Positions 1-7,952 of a stretch of 64,000 nt of DNA are shown in pieces. The first letter of the stretch is position 1; the number at the start of each line of letters is the position of its first letter. Under the pieces are notes generated by a model. The model saw nothing but the letters and a program-made list of their open reading frames with translations, made no database searches and was not told where the DNA came from. A program made the translations under genes and the position numbers. The stretch lies in contig CATIUR010000001.1 of the NCBI GenBank assembly GCA_949592205.1, positions 238,594,750-238,658,749 on the forward strand, read 5' to 3'. This stretch comes from Helichrysum umbraculigerum (Eukaryota > Streptophyta > Magnoliopsida > Asterales > Asteraceae).

Positions 1-306
1 AACAACGAGGTTGAGTGAATTCACAGGTTTTATGTTTACAAGTTCAGTTTTGATAAACCAGGTTGTTTATAATGTATCATTGGGACGTCACCCAAAAGTG
101 TAGCTCGTAAAACCCAATACGTTTCCAAATAGTTGTTTGTAGGAAAGTTCGTATCCTAGTAGTCGTAGGAAATCAGTATCCTATTTTCAAGTATGTTCTG
201 TAGGAATATACGTTTCCTAGTAGTTGGTATGTTTCGTTGGAATGTTGCCCAAAAGTATAGTTCAAGTTATAGTAGGAATGTAGGTATCCCATTATTTGAT
301 CGTAGG

Positions 307-356
307 TGTAACACCCCCATAAGACCCGTACCTGGACCACGTGCGGGCAGTGTTAC
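307..356. repeat. Miniature LTR-like unit, copy 1
   Basis: A 50-bp unit that starts TGTAACACCCCC and ends GCAGTGTTAC, nearly identical to 795-845 but lacking the final A and without an evident target duplication. Its ends copy the terminal inverted repeat of the large LTRs in this window. Confidence 0.6.
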
Positions 357-381
357 TATTGAGCTGAGTATCCTAATCGTT

Positions 382-690
382 TGGTGGGTCCATGTCAGTA
401 GGAAACCCAGTGCCCATGTCAGAAGGGACTTTTCATCAGTCGAATAACATTAGTAGACCCATGTTCGTAGGATCTAGTGCCCATGTCAGAAGGGACTTGT
501 CAACAGTCGATGCCCATGTTAGTAGGGACTTTTCAGTAGTTTGTGCCCGTGTCAGAAGGGACTTTTTAATAGTCTGTGCCCATGTCAGTAGGGACTTTTC
601 AGTGATGTTGCCCATGTCGGTAGGGACTTTTTAATAGTGTAATAACAATAGTAGATCCATGTTAGCGGGATCTAGTGCCCATGTCATAAG
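382..690. repeat. Imperfect tandem array inside LTR
   Basis: Seven or eight imperfect copies of a roughly 34-bp unit with core CCCATGTCAGAAGGGACTTT, differing by substitutions and small indels. The same array occurs at 5216-5525 in the other LTR. A differently worded tandem array (GAGAACGACCGGT units) sits in the equivalent part of the other gag-only element at 58085-58530. Confidence 0.75.
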
Positions 691-794
691 GGACTTTTAG
701 TTACCCAATCCGTTACATAAGGTATTGTTGGTTATCCTCCAGCGTTCTCAAAACATGTTCATGTGTTTACAGCATTAGTAGTATGAAAGTATTA

Positions 795-845
795 TGTAAC
801 ACCCCCATAAGACCCGTACCTGGACCACGTGCGGGCAGTGTTACA
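795..845. mobile_element. 51-bp miniature solo-LTR-like insertion with 5-bp TSD
   Basis: The unit starts TGTAACACCCCC and ends AGTGTTACA, so it has TG...CA ends and a 7-bp perfect terminal inverted repeat (TGTAACA/TGTTACA). It is flanked on both sides by TATTA (790-794 and 846-850), a 5-bp target duplication as made by Ty3/gypsy integrase. It resembles a solo LTR reduced to little more than its two ends. The copy at 5624-5674 has the same flanks because the whole LTR was copied during retrotransposition. Confidence 0.65.
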
Positions 846-1367
846 TATTATGTTGTAATCGTCAGTTTGTTTATCAGTTTACCAGTTCAATGTACTCCAC
901 TTGTTTGAGTAAAATAGTATACAACCACGTTTGTATAAATGTGTTTGACTATCTTTTACACCCCTGTTCAAAGCAGTTAAAATAGTAAAAGTAGGGGCTG
1001 TGAACTCACCTGTTGAGTTTAGTTGAGTGCGAGTGCTAGCAAACCTAAGCCCAAGTACAGTCCGAGATCTCCTAACGTCCTAAACGTATGAGATTTAATA
1101 AGTATGTGGATGTCTACACTAATCATCCATGCTAGTGTTTGAACACCCAAGTTATGTCCAAAGTGTTTGTTAAACGTTTATGTTTGTATTTCGTTGTTGT
1201 GAAAATGTATACGACTCATTGGTGAGAGTTTGAAATCATAATTTCAATAAAATAGCGTGTTTGTAATGTTTGTAAAGTTCACATATAGCATTGTATGTAA
1301 GTATTCGTTATCGGTTACTTTCGACACTTAGTGTAAAAATAGTTTGTAAAGTTTCTGTTTTCTGCGA

Positions 1368-1618
1368 CACAATATGCGACACAATGGTTGTGTCGCATGG
1401 TGCGACACAATTCTGCGACACAAGAGTTGTGTCGCAGAGATTCGAGGTGCTGAGTCAACAGCGACATAAAGCGTTGTGTCGCATGGGTTTTGCGACATAA
1501 GGTGCGACATAATCGTTGTATCGCATAAATACGACGTAAGATAATTCGGTACGACACAATCGTTGTGTCGTATGGTTTCTGCGACACAGTATGCGACACA
1601 AGCGTTGTGTCGCATAGA
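1368..1618. repeat. Cluster of short palindromes (GCGACACAA / TTGTGTCGC) in LTR
   Basis: About ten alternating occurrences of TGCGACACAA and its reverse complement TTGTGTCGCA, several forming near-perfect hairpins such as the pair at 1386-1400. This cluster type occurs at the equivalent place in nearly every large LTR of the window. Confidence 0.8.
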
Positions 1619-2517
1619 TGAACACCAGCCCAGAAACATCGGCTGTCGCGATTTTTCCGGCCAAAAACCCAATCCAAACGTATTTTTAAGCTATAAAATC
1701 GTGTTTTCTTTGTTGTATGGCTTAATACTAAGTATATTAAACACTAATATGAAAGAAAACTTCAAAATCTAAAGATTTACGGGATTTGTCGGAAACTTAC
1801 GAGTGGCGGATTTGAAATCCGAAAAGGTAGAAAGATAGATCGTGTTGCCGTGGTCGTTTTATTCCAAAGGAGGGTGATGATCCAATGCGTTTTTGGTGTA
1901 GTTTTTGTAGGATTTGTGAGGTTTTTGGTTTAGTTTTTAGAGAGAGATTTGAGAGAAAAGAGAATGAAGAGATAGAGTTGAAAGAGTGAAAATGAAAGAA
2001 AAGGAGGTGGAAGGTGGGTTTTGTTCCACTTTTCATCTCCTGCGTTTTCGTCCCGTGTTTGTTTACCCGATCGTTAAATGTTACATTATTTTAACTAATA
2101 CATTTTTAATTACATATTTCATTATATTTTTAATTAGGATCTTTTTATGAAATAAATTAATTTAGTTATAAAATTTAAACTTTGTTTTATTTCAATTATA
2201 CAAGTTTACGTTTTTACGTTATAAAATGATATGTAAATATTATCGACATAATATTTAATTGTCAATATCGTTATTTAAATATTTCATTTTATTAAATGAT
2301 TTTGTTCACCAACAGTCGTATATTTTGTCGCATTTGCTCAATTCGTTTCGTATGTAATTACATCTAATTACAAATAAGTAATACTACGTGTATTATCTAG
2401 TTGGGCTTTGCTAGACTTACCTCTAAAATGTGTTGTGAATTCACTAAAGTAGGGAATTAGCCTAATAATGCAAGTGATTAATGTTTATAATTGCGTTTAA
2501 ATTTGCGGGGTGTTACA

Positions 2518-2527
2518 TTCTCCCCAT
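2518..2527 (-). promoter_or_regulatory. Polypurine tract of gag-only element
   Basis: On the minus strand ATGGGGAGAA directly precedes the 3' LTR start TGTAACACC. It is the plus-strand DNA primer site in reverse transcription. Just upstream (2528-2556) lies a TCTCGGGACGAGATTTCTCT motif that is also found before the PPT of the Tekay element at 7919 and of the second gag-only element at 56310. Confidence 0.85.
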
Positions 2528-2795
2528 GTTAGAGAAATCTCGTCCCGAGATTTAAATCAAGTCGGATCGCCCGCGGCGTATGTTCTCCGATAAGTCATGT
2601 TGTTAACAATTACAATAGTTTGCGTGGCGCTCATTTGTTGCCATAAAAGTTCAATCAGTTTAAGTATGCTCGCGGCATAGTTCAATATGTTGTGTGTTTC
2701 GTTTCGTGGTCAGAGTTTACCAAGTGTTGTGTTCGAATCGACATTCGAATAAAACGTATGTTAAATCGTAGCAACAGCTGTTATGACATATCGTG

Positions 2796-4040
2796 CTAGC
2801 CGAGGTCCGCAACCGTTTCCGATGCCCGGAGGATGTATGCGCGGCTACGACCCGGTGGGATGGTTGCGATGCGGTTGTTGTTGTTGTGATTGTTGTTCCC
2901 GGGGTTGTTCTGGTTGTTGTTATTCTGATTGTTGTTGGCGTTATTGAGTTGGGGGCACTGATTTCGGTAGTGTCCCGGGTCGCCACATCGGAAATAGCCA
3001 GTGTTTCGTTGTTCGTTGTTCGTGGGGTGAGTTCTACAAGCTTCGGTTCTGTGTCCAAATCGGTTGCAGTTAACATAGAAGAAACAATCCCCTTTCATGG
3101 TGTTTTTCACACTTTCCACATTTAGGCCTTTTGCCTTGATATGTTTTTGGTTCGGGGTTTGTGAGTGCAGCGTAAGCTCGAGCGTTCCCCGGGTTTCTGT
3201 TTTGTTGACCCTGACGGTCGTTACCATCGTTGTTCCAGTTTCGTTTGTGGGTTCCAGATTCGCCCGCATCCGTACGGGTAGGTTCAGTTTTCCCCGTGGT
3301 AGCTTTCAGGGTTCCAATCACGACCGCTTCGTCGGTCAAGCTTTGAGCTAGGTCAACTGCGCTCCTAAAAGTGGCGGGTTTGGAAGACATAACCATGCCT
3401 CGGATTTGTGGGGCCAAACCCCTGTTGTAACGCTCAATGCGTTTGCTTTCGGGTGTCACCATGTGAGGTACCAAACGTGCCAGTTCTTGAAACCGGGTTG
3501 TGTATCCAGTGATGTCGGCACCGACCATTTGAATGTTCCATAGCTCGGTTTCCAGTTTCTGTTGTTCATTCTGAGAGCAAAACTCTTCCATCATCATTTC
3601 AGTGTATCCCACGAGATGGAGTAAGCAGCCGGGCGTCCCATAATTTGGACCTGAGCGTTCCACCAGGTTAACGCTTTATCGGCAAGAGTGCAGGTGGCGT
3701 ACTTCACAATTTTGTCAGCGGCACAGTCGCTGATGTCGATTACTGACTCCGTTTTCTCAATCCAGTGGACTAGGCCAATGGCCCCTTCAGTCCCGGTGAA
3801 GGTACTCGGTTTGCAGGCTTGAAATGTTTTGTATGAACACCCCTGCTGGGTATTCGTTGGTGTTTCGCTGTTGACGGGAGTGGTTCCGCTATTGTTGGTC
3901 AGGTTTTCACGATTTCGGCTAGCCTCGTATTGAGCGATGGCTTCAGCCACGCGGCGTTCGATTATTTGCTCAGTTGTTTCTGGAGGCGGAGGTGGAGAAT
4001 TTCGTTGACTGTTTCGAGTCTTTCTTTGTTTAGGCGGCAT
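2796..4040 (-). pseudogene. gag: gag of gag-only retrotransposon, frameshifted
   Basis: This would encode the capsid/nucleocapsid protein that packages element RNA. The start is taken at 4040 (MPPKQRKTRN), matching the start of the homologous gag at 54847. The frame upstream of it is leader read-through. In order it has a proline-rich N-terminus, a Retrotrans_gag-type capsid region (ALTWWNAQVQ through LVPHMVTPESKRIERYNRGL), and a basic tail ending in a zinc knuckle, CGDPGHYRNQC (about 2955-2990). Compared with the plus-strand copy, four bases are missing near 3594 (the codon after WDTLK), which shifts the frame; another break lies near 3080 within the first knuckle. There is no downstream pol, and the stop at 2796 is followed by about 270 bp to the PPT. 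Confidence 0.85.
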
Positions 4041-4462
4041 GCTGATGTTCTGCGAGGAAGGAAGTGCAGAAGTCAATGCCAATGAAAGGGATGTGAAGGA
4101 TAAAAATTCACATAGTTCAGTTATCGAGTATTTAAGGAGAAATGACAAGATCCCCATCACGTATCTCACGACTATGCAACACCCATATGTACTTAGTATA
4201 ATATAATCACGTTGGCCAGGCGTCATTATATGATGCTAAATACATACTTCTTTTCATCAACCGTTTAACACGATCCGGTTCACATGAGATCTGAGTACAA
4301 TGAACGAGTCGAATGTGGTGAACAGTTCACGCGTATCGAGGTATCGTAACGATAGTTTAGATGTATGTAAATGCGTGTATGCACGTGCGTTCTAGCCAAG
4401 GCTATAGTCTAGGTCTCTAGGTCTCTAAGTCACCTAAAGTTTCCTAGTTCGCTATAACCATT

Positions 4463-4475
4463 GGCTCTGATACCA
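4463..4475 (-). promoter_or_regulatory. Primer-binding site (initiator Met tRNA type)
   Basis: On the minus strand TGGTATCAGAGCC lies three bases inside the 5' LTR end (GGGTGTTACA-GAT-). This is the standard PBS complementary to the 3' end of plant initiator-Met tRNA and fixes the orientation of the element. Confidence 0.9.
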
Positions 4476-5135
4476 ATCTGTAACACCCTCAAATTCGTCT
4501 GTTTTTGTTTAGCGGAAGCATTTAGTTTGAGTACGGAGGTGCCACAATAACAAAGCATGCATACGTATCAGAGCTTATGATTACAACAGAACATAATATA
4601 TTAAGATGCCAAAAGTATTAATTACAAAGTTTACGATTCATCGAATCGTACAAGTTAAAAGTAATAAGTTTACAAAAGTAGATTTCTGAAATATGACTAA
4701 AACATTTCAGTTATACTAAAGAAATCCATGTGTTTCCAAAAGTTGGCATCCTAAACTTCACGGGTCGCCTAATTCTCCCTGTGTGTTGGCGATTCTTATA
4801 TGCGCAGCTAATTCCCTGAAAAACATAGTAAAAGTCAACAACGAGGTTGAGTGAATTCACAGGTTTTATGTTTACAAGTTCAGTTTTGATAAACCAGGTT
4901 GTTTATAATGTATCATTGGGACGTCACCCAAAAGTGTAGCTCGTAAAACCCAATACGTTTCCAAATAGTTGTTTGTAGGAAAGTTCGTATCCTAGTAGTC
5001 GTAGGAAATCAGTATCCTATTTTCAAGTATGTTCTGTAGGAATATACGTTTCCTAGTAGTTGGTATGTGAATGTTGCCCAAAAGTATAGTTCAAGTTATA
5101 GTAGGAATGTAGGTATCCTATTATTTGATCGTAGG

Positions 5136-5185
5136 TGTAACACCCCCATAAGACCCGTACCTGGACCACGTGCGGGCAGTGTTAC
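5136..5185. repeat. Miniature LTR-like unit, copy 1 in second LTR
   Basis: Same as 307-356; present because both LTRs derive from one template. Confidence 0.6.
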
Positions 5186-5215
5186 TATTGAGCTGAGTAT
5201 CCTAATCGTTTGGTG

Positions 5216-5525
5216 GGTCCATGTCAGTAGGAAACCCAGTGCCCATGTCAGAAGGGACTTTTCATCAGTCGAATAACATTAGTAGACCCATGTTCGTAGG
5301 ATCTAGTGCCCATGTCAGAAGGGACTTGTCAACAGTCGATGCCCATGTTAGTAGGGACTTTTCAGTAGTTTGTGCCCGTGTCAGAAGGGACTTTTTAATA
5401 GTCTGTGCCCATGTCAGTAGGGACTTTTCAGTGATGTTTCCCATGTCGGTAGGGACTTTTTAATAGTGTAATAACAATAGTAGATCCGTGTTAGCGGGAT
5501 CTAGTGCCCATGTCAGAAGGGACTT
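5216..5525. repeat. Imperfect tandem array inside LTR (second copy)
   Basis: Counterpart of 382-690 with the same unit order and a few substitutions. Confidence 0.75.
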
Positions 5526-5623
5526 TTAGTTACCCAATCCGTTACATAAGGTATTGTTGGTTATCCTCCAGCGTTCTCAAAACATGTTCATGTGTTTACA
5601 GCATTAGTAGTATGAAAGTATTA

Positions 5624-5674
5624 TGTAACACCCCCATAAGACCCGTACCTGGACCACGTGCGGGCAGTGTTACA
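5624..5674. mobile_element. 51-bp miniature solo-LTR-like insertion (second LTR copy)
   Basis: Same 51-bp unit and same TATTA flanks as at 795-845. Confidence 0.65.
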
Positions 5675-6196
5675 TATTATGTTGTAATCGTCAGTTTGTT
5701 TATCAGTTTACCAGTTCAATGTACTCCACTTGTTTGAGTAAAATAGTATACAACCACGTTTGTATAAATGTGTTTGACTATCTTTTCCACCCCTGTTCAA
5801 AGCAGTTAAAACAGTAAAAGTAGGGGCTGTGAACTCACCTGTTGAGTTTAGTTGAGTGCGAGTGCTAGCAAACCTAAGCCCAAGTACAGTCCGAGATCTC
5901 CTAACGTCCTAAACGTATGAGATTTAATAAGTATGTGGATGTCTACACTAATCATCCATGCTAGTGTTTGTACACCCAAGTTATGTCCAAAGTGTTTGTT
6001 AAACGTTTACGTTTATATTTCGTTGTTGTGAAAATGTATACGACTCGTTGGTGAGAGTTTGAAATCATAATTTCAATAAAATAGCGTGTTTGTAATGTTT
6101 GTAAAGTTCACATATAGCATTGTATGTAAGTATTCGTTATCGGTTACTTTCGACACTTAGTGTAAAAATAGTTTGTAAAGTTTCTGTTTTCTGCGA

Positions 6197-6449
6197 CACA
6201 ATATGCGACACAATGGTTGTGTCGCATGGTGCGACACAATTCTGCGACACAAGAGTTGTGTCGCAGAGATTCGAGGTGCTGAGTCAACAGCGACATAAAG
6301 CGTTGTGTCGCATGGGTTTTGCGACATAAGGTGCGACATAATCGTTGTGTCGCATAAATACGACGTAAGATAATTCGGTACGACACAATCGTTGTGTCGT
6401 ATGGTTTCTGCGACACAGTATGCGACACAAGCGTTGTGTCGCATAGATG
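6197..6449. repeat. Palindrome cluster (GCGACACAA / TTGTGTCGC), second LTR
   Basis: Counterpart of 1368-1618. At 6355-6358 it retains TTGTGTCGC where the other copy has TTGTATCGC, a C-to-T type change that fits methylation-driven decay. Confidence 0.8.
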
Positions 6450-7346
6450 AACACCAGCCCAGAAACATCGGCTGTCGCGATTTTTCCGGCCAAAAACCCA
6501 ATCCAAACGTATTTTTAAGCTATAAAATCGTGTTTTCTTTGTTGTATGGCTTAATACTAAGTATATTAAACACTAATATGAAAGAAAACTTCAAAATCTA
6601 AAGATTTACGGGATTTGTCGGAAACTTACGAGTGGCGGATTTGAAATCCGAAAAGGTAGAAAGATAGATCGTGTTGCCGTGGTCGTTTTATTCCAAAGGA
6701 GGGTGATGATCCAATGCGTTTTTGGTGTAGTTTTTGTAGGATTTGTGAGGTTTTTGGTTTAGTTTTTAGAGAGAGATTTGAGAGAAAAGAGAATGAAGAA
6801 AGAGAGTTGAAAGAGTGAAAATGAAAGAAAAGGAGGGGGAAGGTGGGTTTTGTTCCACTTTTCATCTCCTGCGTTTTCGTCCCGTGTTTGTTTACCCGAT
6901 CGTTAAATGTTACATTATTTTAACTAATACATTTTTAATTACATATTTCATTATATTTTTAATTAGGATCTTTTTATGAAATAAATTAATTTAGTTATAA
7001 AATTTTAACTTTGTTTTATTTTAATTATACAAGTTTACGTTTTTACGTTATAAAATGATATGTAAATATTATCGACATAATATTTAATTGTCAATATCGT
7101 TATTTAAATATTTCGTTTTATTAAATGATTTTGTTCACCAACAGTCGTATATTTTGTCGCGTTTGCTCAATTCGTTTCGTATGTAATTACATCTAATTAC
7201 AAATAAGTAATACTACGCGTATTATCTAGTTGGGCTTTGCTAGACTTACATCTAAAATGTGTTGTGAATTCACTCAAGTAGGGAATTAGCCTAATAATGC
7301 AAGTGATTAATGTTTATAATTGCGTTTAAATTTGCGGGGTGTTACA

Positions 7347-7918
7347 TCACTGGTCCTGAACTCATACACGCCACCACTGAGAAAATTGTGGAAATCCAAA
7401 ACCGACTCAAAGCCGCACGTGATCGTCAGAAAAGTTATGCTGACGTGAGATGCAAACCACTCGAATTCCAAGTTGGGGATCGAGTACTCTTAAAAGTATC
7501 GCCTTGGAAAGGCGTCATCCGTTTTAGCAAACGCGGGAAGTTAAATCCCAGGTACATCGGGCCTTTTGAGATCCTCGAACGGATTGGCCCCGTAGCTTAT
7601 CGATTGCAGCTGCCATCTGAACTCAGCAGCGTGCACCCTACTTTTCACATTTCTAACCTAAAGAAATGTTTATCCGATGAGACACTTATTATACCACTTG
7701 ACGAGATTCGCGTCGATAACAAACTTCATTTTGTTGAGGAACCTGCAGAAATCATGGACCGTGAGGTCAAACAACTAAAACAAAGTCGTATTCCCATCGT
7801 CAAAGTCAGATGGAATTCGCGGCGCGGTCCGGAATTCACTTGGGAGCGGGAAGACCAAATGCGACTCAAGTATCCTCAACTCTTCACTGATTCTACATCA
7901 AACGCGACTTCGAACTAA
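7347..7918 (+). pseudogene. pol: Tekay chromovirus integrase C-terminus and chromodomain (5'-truncated by insertion)
   Basis: This is the 3' end of a Ty3/gypsy pol gene, beginning abruptly at the left border where the gag-only element entered the integrase. The first residues (TGPELIHATTEKI) match the position following GDSQL in the minus-strand Tekay integrase near 49130. In order it carries the integrase C-terminal region with the GPY/F motif (LNPRYIGPFEILERIGPVAYRL, here about 7537-7608) and a chromodomain (about 7735-7890; DREVKQLKQ, VKVRWN, EFTWEREDQM). Stop TAA is at 7916-7918. The chromodomain would target integration to histone-marked chromatin. The stretch before 7347 in the same frame is LTR sequence. 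Within the window this part has no stop or frameshift. Confidence 0.92.
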
Positions 7919-7940
7919 ATTTCGGGACGAAATTCTCTAA

Positions 7941-7952
7941 ACAGAGGGAGAA
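7941..7952 (+). promoter_or_regulatory. Polypurine tract of plus-strand Tekay element
   Basis: ACAGAGGGAGAA lies directly before the LTR start TGTAACACCCGCC and just after a TTCGGGACGAAATTCTCTAA motif (7920-7939) shared with the gag-only elements. Confidence 0.85.

Larger units (their letters stand above)
1..2517 (-). repeat. 3' LTR of the gag-only element (outer end missing)
   Basis: Direct copy of 4837-7346. The main visible difference is a 7-bp stretch present near 236 and absent from the other copy, plus scattered substitutions, many of them C/T or G/A, so insertion is fairly recent. Its minus-strand start at 2517 follows the polypurine tract directly. Internal landmarks are two 50/51-bp micro-repeats (307-356 and 795-845), a tandem array (382-690), a putative splice donor/acceptor pair and a palindrome cluster (1368-1618). 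It codes for nothing; reading frames in the palindrome cluster are by-products of the repeats. Confidence 0.9.
1..7346 (-). mobile_element. Gag-only Ty3/gypsy LTR retrotransposon (TR-GAG-like), minus strand, truncated by window edge
   Basis: Two near-identical long direct repeats (1-2517 and 4479-7346; position 1 corresponds to 4837) flank a 1.96-kb internal region. Read on the minus strand the order is 5' LTR (7346 to 4479), primer-binding site (4475-4463), gag (4040-2796), a short untranslated stretch, polypurine tract (2527-2518) and 3' LTR (2517 leftwards out of the window). No protease, reverse transcriptase, RNase H or integrase sequence lies between gag and the PPT, so the element is non-autonomous. 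The 5' LTR abuts the integrase of a plus-strand Tekay element at 7347, showing insertion into it; the predicted target duplication is TCACT at 7347-7351, but its partner is outside the window. LTR start TGTAACACCCCGC and end GGGTGTTACA form the usual short inverted repeat. A second family member is at 51503-58996. Confidence 0.9.
4479..7346 (-). repeat. 5' LTR of the gag-only element (2868 bp)
   Basis: Complete LTR with ends TGTAACACCCCGC (at 7346 on the minus strand) and GGGTGTTACA (at 4479). Internal order on the minus strand: AT-rich promoter side, a purine/pyrimidine-rich leader (6865-6640), a putative splice donor CGTAAGTTTCCGAC (first intron base 6629), the palindrome cluster (6197-6449), a second donor-like CAG|GTGAGTTCACAG (5838), two micro-repeats (5624-5674, 5136-5185), the tandem array, and an acceptor TTTTTCAG|GGAATTAGC (intron end 4816). 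Confidence 0.9.

Noticed and set aside
193..634. Frames with SAHVRRDFS-like repeats (also 5067-5463)
   Set aside because: They are translations of the LTR tandem array.
1368..1618. CRISPR-like regular repeats
   Set aside because: The words are short, alternate in orientation, have irregular spacing and lie in plant LTRs.
1291..1677. Overlapping frames of 69-120 codons on both strands (repeated at 6120-6506)
   Set aside because: They arise from the GCGACACAA palindrome cluster, which lacks stops in several frames; there is no codon-like constraint.
7310..7346. Start of the integrase/chromodomain frame at 7310
   Set aside because: The first 12 codons are LTR sequence of the inserted element; true integrase code starts at 7347.
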